From Seison nebaliae (taxonomy: Eukaryota; Rotifera; Pararotatoria; Seisonacea; Seisonidae), in assembly GCA_023231475.1 (NCBI GenBank), contig JALJEE010001544.1:1-64000 (forward strand): a stretch of 64,000 bases of DNA, in the 5' to 3' direction. The notes beneath the pieces were generated by a model. The model searched no databases. It was not told the origin of the DNA and saw only the letters and a program-made list of their open reading frames with translations. Position numbers and translations under genes: made by a program. This document shows positions 58,601 to 64,000 of this stretch, in pieces; within the stretch, counting starts at the first letter, position 1, and the number at the start of each line of letters is the position of its first letter.

Positions 58601-59177
58601 CATAATCACGTCTCTGGAATGTAACGATAGCTTTGCCTAGAATTGCCATCGAATTCTTATCGGATGAGAGATGACAAACGAAATTGAATTGAGACTCCGC
58701 ATGAAATAATTTATCACCAGCACCGAAACATGAATACGCTTTTATTAGAACATGTGATGGTTTATATGATAATGGTTTATCTGTATAAGAAAGAATTCTT
58801 TTTGCATCTCTCATATACACCTCTTTCACGTCATTCTCGTGTTGAGTGGAGAAAGTACATTCAACCCAATAAGCCGCCAACATATCCAATAATCCCATCA
58901 CTCGACGGAAATCATCAGTCTCATTATTATGTGTCATCTCATTCTTCATAGCGTCATCATAAAATGGAGAAGATTTAATGAATTCTTCAAACTCATCAAA
59001 CTTCTTTTCACTATAATAAGCGAGTGCAATCTTCCTCCAAATATCGATACCACATTTTTCCGCTTGTAAAATACTGGAAATTTCATTGACACATGGTAAG
59101 TTTTCGGGAGCGATCGCTATCACTTCTTGATCGGAACATAAAGGAATTTCTATCGTTCCAATATCATCCTCAATCAT
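55608..59177 (-). CDS. CTR9: RNA polymerase-associated protein CTR9 (PAF1 complex)
   Basis: A single exon of about 1,190 residues; the first ATG of the open frame is at 59177. It begins GTIEIPLCSDQEVIAI, the conserved CTR9 start, and continues with TPR repeats to about residue 820. Examples are AIVTFQRRDYEDALKILRQI, LGRTHHHEGTDGSMKQALTY, AQLSLRFGDRTEAINNLNSI, AANGIACVLATKNMYNEARD and FPDVWMNIAHVLTEQHQYKT. The C-terminal quarter is coiled coil followed by Lys/Asp/Glu-rich low complexity, including nine consecutive histidines. CTR9 scaffolds the PAF1 elongation complex in the nucleus. Frames on the plus strand here are shadows. Confidence 0.94.
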   Translation of the reverse strand: MIEDDIGTIEIPLCSDQEVIAIAPENLPCVNEISSILQAEKCGIDIWRKIALAYYSEKKFDEFEEFIKSSPFYDDAMKNEMTHNNETDDFRRVMGLLDMLAAYWVECTFSTQHENDVKEVYMRDAKRILSYTDKPLSYKPSHVLIKAYSCFGAGDKLFHAESQFNFVCHLSSDKNSMAILGKAIVTFQRRDYEDALKILRQILQHCHKSPLEIRVLIGICLYKINRKKKAQTAFYRAIEMDEKNAFALVCNGIFLLNDGNEKNDSSNISNGMKLISHAYREDSSIPLILYHVTENFYRTKKIERVEVIRRLLVVAFRSTTNDKIKGECCYQLGRTHHHEGTDGSMKQALTYYTKSLNYIPKFYIVRFCIAQIFVYEKNYREAIKNLESVVENVGDDLDAKKLLAILYVHERADSKKEDGRRRQKSIEYMREVCEKCPNDIDAWINYAQMLDAHTETKLVLDAYTQASKLIREKNVLVPLEMLNNIASLYYKEKQYGECDTLLKVAIDQLMNYDKKLEYELDNVNSKNENWYNGIRLILLYNQGRLYETMNRLNEAKKIYLSLKEEYPTYIDVYLRLAQLSLRFGDRTEAINNLNSILKLNPKHVDAQLLLAELDLEKVNPMGAKSKYEIILNNRKSCNDCYTKLALANLYLTKAQSYLHEYYQKYHLNQMEPERIHRSKLLMESLDKVRNHALRLFRDVIEYDPFNIYAANGIACVLATKNMYNEARDIFSQVRESTSIFPDVWMNIAHVLTEQHQYKTAIQTYESCIKRFYSNNRCAPVHLLLSCSRAYFKEGIYSSCLKLLQLIRMLYPKNIEAVYNIHVCQRLLIIQRLHDHEGCTEKKANQFIDTLKNSEKYIERLYRSHLEINRSIVKFEIGQFRSNIQNTNNLIQSAVRVYSINQERIKNMKKGIRDVEMKKFEEEQERHQEKKQREVELSLQRKELQEKLKEVDTKLEEDTEERKKESKKKKEKKKKSSNKKKQSEFIENDDVNLDEILPEINEDDDGEEEKKKIDEKDDDDDGDDDDDDDDEEDVDQMMLHLQNNDQELASNNPLNLPSDEENKLDEKFKLFKKFSLNSNFPFRTEKDSKKKKKKKTKHENETEEERRERRRKKKEKKKKHHHHHHHHHDEIDESNDDISEENHSDGENKKKKKKKKSKKRKINDGNQNDNESGADGEEIDPTNNDEEELF

Positions 59178-59383
59178 TCTCCTTACCAAAATTCGATCTC
59201 ACAAATGTTATTGGATAGGATTTATTTGAAAAAGATGAACCGAAAAGTTTCAGCCAACTATTTAATTATATCCTTTTTATAAATCTTCTTTCCATTTTTC
59301 TAAACTTAACAACTTTCATAAATCAACCAAACCGTCAGGAAGGCAATTTCACCATTAAACTATTTATAGTTCATCAAAAAAAA

Positions 59384-61665
59384 TGAATAGACCGAAAAAA
59401 CGACCTGGAGAACGACGTCGTTCAGATTTATCGTTTAGAAAGAATGAAGGAGTCGTCGAAAAATGTTCTCTATTAATATCTTAAATATTTTATGTTTTTT
59501 TCAGCATTTCGAATCGTAACTTTGCGAGTGTTCGATCATGAATTTCGATTCAGTTGTCAGAAAAATAATGTCAAGTACATTCCAGATATTGTGCTTGGTT
59601 ATCCAGCTGGAGATAGTATCGATGCCACTTTCATTTACGAAGACGCTGAATGTCTATCGAATAGTCAGAAAGAAGAAATCGACGATCCATTTACTACTTT
59701 TTCACCACCACCTGAAGCCGGAAAATCAGCCATCGTTAACCGTTTAAAAGGAGAGAGTTTGATCATTTTAAAAATTTGAATTGTCAATTAATTTTTGAAG
59801 AAATTATTCAAAATAAACCGTCAAGGAAACCGACTGGAAAAGATTTGACTCCGGTGGAAACGTCATTGAAATTCGATTGGCGTCGTCCAAAAATTTTCGT
59901 TGAAATTGACGAACATATTAGAGCCAAATCGATGACGGCATGGTCCGTAATGAATGAAGATCCCAAATTTCAAAATTTTCCCATAACCTTAGCGTCAACG
60001 ATATTATCTCAAAATGTTAACGACGATCCAGCTAGAGCTCATGAAGTACGTGCAATTTCTATTCGTAATTATCGATTAGATGATTTACTTTTCGAAGCAA
60101 TTCTAAATACTTTAACCGTCACCAATTGTATCACAATTATTAAGTTAAAATCTCTAAATTCAAATATTTATTAATTAATTCAGTTTTTGGAATGTTGGAT
60201 TAACCGAAGAACTTGTAGCTAGATTAGCAGAAACATTATTCACTTTACCGGCAATTAAGTTTTTAAAATATTTTCGAAACTTAAATTATTTCAATTTATT
60301 ATTAAGAACATTAAGTTTAGATGATAATCCGTTAGTTGAACCGAACTTCCATTTGTTAATTGCACGAGAGCATTCAAAGTTGATTATTTTCAAATTAAAT
60401 TGTGGAATTTTTTTTTTCAGTATCGAAACTTTATCACTTCGTTTCTGCAATTTGAATCATGAAGCAGTTGCTCCGCTGTTCGAAGAATTGGGAAGTGTAA
60501 AAGGACAAAATTTACAATTGACATTATTGAACTTGTCGAATAATGTCATAGGAGATGTTGGTTGTAGACGTTTAGCTGAGGCACTATGTTATAACCGAAA
60601 ACTAGGAAGTATTTCTTTATCCTCAAATCGTATTACAGATCAAGGAATCGAATATTTATATCCAGTTACTTCATTTTCAACTTTTATTAACAATCTAAAG
60701 AAAGTCGTTAACTCGTTTCGAAATATCTCGAGGTCTCCAAGTTCATATTCGACAACTCAGACAAAAACTTCACTCAAATAAACCAGTTATCCATTTTCTA
60801 AAGTCTTCTCCTAAATCCCCAACAACTCTTCAGTTAATCGAAATAGTAGACGAAGAAGAAAAAACAAGGAAACCCAGCAAAACTAGAAATAAGGTTTAAG
60901 TTTAGTCTAATAAAACAAACGTCATTTAATCGAATACTCAAAGAAAGAGAAAATGAAATTATTGGAAAAGAAAAGTAAAATAAATCGTTCGATATAATTA
61001 AATTTCATCTATTTAGATCTTCCTAAAACAATTTCCTATTTAGCCACACAATCAATTGATGAAGACCCGATAGAACATGACAATATATTGAAAGGCGCTC
61101 ATCCAATATGTGACAGAACTTTAAATAAAGTCTTCCTCGACGGAAATCGACAATTATATTATTTAAATTTTGAAGGTGAAACTTTTTAACAAAATTTAGT
61201 CTTAGTATTCTTCTCTAAATTTTTTTCAGCATTCTTCTCTAAATTTTTTTCAGTATTTTTTAAATTTTTTTCTAATCTTAATTTCAACAATTATTTTCAA
61301 AATTATTTATGATCATTTTCCATCAAAACTATTTTCATAAAATAAATTTCAAGATTTTTTTTCAAAATGATTTTTAACAATTTGTCTCAAAATAAATTTC
61401 AACATTCGTTTAGGAAATAACATTACTGCCGAAGGACTGAAGATTCTACATGATATTATTGAATATCAATATGCCCATTCAGTTCATATAGACGAATGTG
61501 GACTTCGATATATTGTAGTGGAAGTTTTCTCTTTTTAAACTGTGAAGAAATTGAATAATAATTTTAAGGATAAAAGTGATGATAAATTATATTCGGAAAA
61601 GCATCAACTTATCACTACGATATTACATACGAAAATTTTACACATCAACAATTCGACTGAATAAC
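59384..61665 (+). CDS. LRRC71: LRRC71-like leucine-rich repeat protein
   Basis: Several exons with short introns. Recognisable segments in frame are FRIVTLRVFDHEFRF (after 59505), KPTGKDLTPVETSLKFDWRR, and NVGLTEELVARLAETLF (after 60181). TLSLDDNPLVEPNFHLLI, IETLSLRFCNLNHEA, LTLLNLSNNVIGDVGCRRLA and SISLSSNRITDQGIEYL follow. Near the end are LYYLNFEG and NNITAEGLKILHDI. The order of repeats and the late LYLN...NHIT-like repeat after a disordered linker match LRRC71, a ciliary or sperm-associated LRR protein. The last exon ends at TAA 61663-61665. The start is uncertain: the ATG at 59384 needs an intron donor inside the first exon to keep the frame. Confidence 0.75.
61205..61253. repeat. Tandem 24-bp duplication inside an LRRC71-like intron
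   Basis: ATTCTTCTCTAAATTTTTTTCAG appears twice in a row (ends at 61229 and 61253), followed by a partial third copy. Each copy ends in a plausible 3' splice site (TTTCAG). The true acceptor appears to be further on, before 61414, giving a 237-base intron. Confidence 0.8.
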
Positions 61666-61751
61666 AAAAAAATTTATTAATATATTTCCATTATAAATGA
61701 ACCGCAAATATTAATTATTATCAATAATCGTTTTCTTCGCGAGGAGAAAAT

Positions 61752-61999
61752 TTACAACTTAAGTTTGGTCTTTCTCCAATGACGTCTCTTGGCATTATAA
61801 CTGAAAAAAGAGTGTTATTAGAGAAAAGTAGGAAGAACAAACTAACCGGATTTTATTTCCCGTCTTCATCTTAATCCATGGCGGAATTGGTTGATTCTTC
61901 TTTTGGAAACGACCAAGCTTCTGCTTGATAATAAATCTCTTGTGAGACGGCTATAAAGGAAATTTGAATAAATTTTGGGATATGAAAGATACAAACCAT
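61752..61999 (-). CDS. RPL39: 60S ribosomal protein eL39
   Basis: Three exons on the minus strand: 61997-61999 (the ATG alone), 61847-61950 and 61752-61800, joined by introns of about 46 nt with GT...AG ends. The total is 156 bases, giving exactly 51 residues, the family's length. The sequence reads [16 protein letters not shown], then [19 protein letters not shown] and [13 protein letters not shown]. This is unmistakable for eL39, a small basic protein lining the ribosome exit tunnel. The ATG-only first exon is also how the human gene is built. The gene lies tail to tail with the LRRC71-like gene, 86 bases apart. Confidence 0.96.
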
Positions 62000-62953
62000 A
62001 TTTCTTTATTTTTCACTCGACAAGTGATTTTAATGTTGTTGTTGGGTGTAAAGGATAAAGCTAAAAATATGACTTTTTGAAAGAATTTACGAGAATAAAG
62101 TTATTTTACAATTTCAAACAATTTTTGTAAATTTTGTGAATTTTCACTCTGGTTGGTATGCCAACGATGGATTGATGATTATGATACAGGAGATCAAAAG
62201 GAAATAGTTATATTAACAGACCGATTGTTCACATTACAGGATCAAGTTATTTCGGAAATCAGTTGAAAGAAAGAGAAAAAGACTGTGTGACCATGTGAAT
62301 ATTATAAACAACGAAATGGAAGCTGAAAAGTCTTATTTACTGAATAACACCGGCTGGGCAAACATCTATTCTGCCATACTCTTCATCATCTTCGCTACGG
62401 AAACGCTTTTTTTTGTATTAAGCTAACGAATCTGGTTATTAAGAATTTCATTAAAAGTTGTCGCTAAGTCTCTTTTATGTTCTTCCTTCATTTCTTATTC
62501 GTGTTCACGTATGACGATTCTCTTCTATTTACTTCTCAATTGCATATTATTTGAAGAAGACGAAATGAAAGAAATCTTTTCTTCTTTTCGTTTATTAACT
62601 ATTATATGTCTTCTAATGATTCCAGTTGGAGGGAGAATTGGTATAAACGAACTTATATTCTTCTTACCCCAAACCTAACTACATATGCTCTTCCCTCGTG
62701 TTTTAACCTTCCCCTCTGAACGTACATGCGAGCAGATGTTGTTCGAACGAATTTCTCTTATATGTCAAATGGATTGACTTTTATCCTATAATTTCCTTAT
62801 TCCTCTAATACTTTATTATTAGTTTGATTATAGTAATCATTTGAAACTTTGAAAAAAAAAACGAAAAATTCTTATTTCCTTCTTCAACTTTCTCATTCAA
62901 AAGGAATAAATAAACTCGGGAGAATTCATGTCGAATGTAAATTTATAAGAAAA
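62000..62953. other. Gap between eL39 and the right-edge gene
   Basis: About 950 bases without a recognised gene. The first part should hold the eL39 promoter. It includes unusual G/C-richer bits near 62340-62400 and 62690-62740, but no RNA gene could be identified. Confidence 0.5.
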
Positions 62954-64000
62954 ATGGGAGAACCGAACGAAATGACCGATAGCAAGAATAATTCTTCTTT
63001 TCTCAACCTATCCAAATATCCACTACATTCAGTTAATAATACTACATCTAACAAGTGTAACGAATAATCGATCATCAAATATTTTTCAGAATGTTTATGG
63101 AGTTTTTATGGAAAATCATTTGACATTCTACGGATATAATAATCGTAAGAATAATTATTCGGCCAATAAAGTAGCTAATCGATTATACTTAAAAGACATT
63201 CTACATCGACCGATTAATGATGAAAATTCAGATGGAGAATATATTTGTTAAATTTTATTCTTCTCTACTTTACGTAATTCCAATTTTAATTAGATGGAAA
63301 CAACAATCGAACAAGACAATTAGTATCTCGTGTTGAAAATGGTAAAATTGTTAGTTCCATTTATTTTCTTATCCATCTATGCGTAAGTCGAAGGTAATTC
63401 GACAAATGAAATGTTTTCATAAAAACTAGAAATTTTAGAGTAATATTGATTTTTCTAATAAATTTTATCGATTCATTCTCCTCTCGTATAGTAGTAAATT
63501 ATTCCTTTTCATTCATTTCTTTTATGATTACTCAACAGAAAACTAAACTTCGTCCCCCACAAGACCTTTATGACGACAGGTTCTCTGGCAATCGTTATAC
63601 TCAACCACGATGGCCTAAAGAAATCAAATTAATTCCCGAATATTATCAACCACATTTCTCGATTGATGTCCTAAAAGTCGATTCGAAGAAGGAGATTCAA
63701 CGCTCTTGTCATTATCAGAAAAGTTGAGATTATTCTCCCATTTTAAAAATCTAATAAATTAATTAAATAACAAAACGTTCATAGGCGGAAGAGAACAATT
63801 ACCTAAAGTAAGAAATCCAACATATGGTGGATTCTATAAAATAGTTTATGATAATGAACGAATTACTGATGGTCATGTTAGAAATTGTGTAAGGAAATAA
63901 GTTCACTAAATTTCTTGAATAGTTCGAGAAATCATGTGAAAGAAGTCAGATAACAACTACCTCAATCGAAAATATAAATGAAACTGATAATGTTTTTTTC
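62954..64000 (+). CDS. Unrecognised spliced gene, cut by the right edge
   Basis: Starting at ATG 62954 (MGEPNEMTDSKNNSSF), an intron of about 60 nt leads to NVYGVFMENHLTFYG. A further exon reads YGNNNRTRQLVSRVEN, and another, after 63540, KLRPPQDLYDDRFSGNRYTQ with PRWPKEIKLIPEYYQPHF. Near 63787 comes GREQLPKVRNPTYGGFYKIV. The content (short Pro/Tyr/Trp-rich motifs) recalls microtubule inner or sperm proteins, but I cannot name it. Exon joins between 63345 and 63540 are unclear, and the gene continues beyond the window. Confidence 0.5.

Noticed and set aside
1-64000. CRISPR arrays, bacterial promoters, ribosome binding sites
   Set aside because: Spliceosomal introns and metazoan gene families show this is eukaryotic nuclear DNA; no spaced repeat array was seen.

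Overview
The window looks like nuclear DNA of a small animal with a compact, AT-rich genome. The genes with recognisable families are metazoan: F-actin capping protein beta, a TruA-type pseudouridine synthase (PUSL1-like), an SIK-like kinase, a diaphanous formin, a myosin-chitin synthase fusion, TEX2-like SMP protein, the GPI-GalNAc transferase PGAP4, CTR9, LRRC71-like protein and ribosomal protein eL39. Introns are mostly 30-60 nt with GT...AG ends, and many genes are single-exon. The axonemal dynein intermediate chain (DNAI4-like) implies motile cilia or flagella, which argues against nematodes. The myosin-chitin synthase fusion is best known from spiralian animals. A miniaturised spiralian or mesozoan-like parasite would fit, but this is inference; the species cannot be fixed from the sequence alone.

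Layout. 0-14.6 kb: the 3' end of an unrecognised gene, CAPZB, PUSL1-like, SIK-like (minus strand) with CRE palindromes upstream, a candidate mini-gene, an unrecognised NLS-rich protein, a ten-exon predicted secreted protein, and a formin. 15.0-29.9 kb: a tandem array of six intact seven-exon genes plus one relic, all encoding a predicted secreted kinase-like protein that I cannot place in a named family. 30.6-43.0 kb: one gene joining a myosin motor to a very large chitin synthase. 43.0-46.7 kb: gene-free DNA with a cluster of hairpins and a clear inverted-repeat transposon with a 9-bp target duplication. 46.7-64 kb: TEX2-like, DNAI4-like (minus), PGAP4, an unrecognised basic protein, CTR9 (minus), LRRC71-like, the tiny eL39 gene (minus), and an unrecognised gene cut by the right edge.

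The most novel item is the kinase-like array. Each copy has a hydrophobic signal exon, a 20-nt microexon, a glycine-rich loop with a following lysine, an HGDLHRSN-type catalytic loop and a DxG motif. Four cysteines are conserved in all six copies. Exon phases are identical throughout, sequence mosaics between copies indicate gene conversion, and the upstream regions share a conserved box. The rest of the window is mainly cytoskeleton (capping protein, formin, myosin-chitin synthase), cilia (DNAI4, LRRC71) and housekeeping (CTR9, eL39, PUSL1, TEX2, PGAP4), with no obvious operon-like logic.
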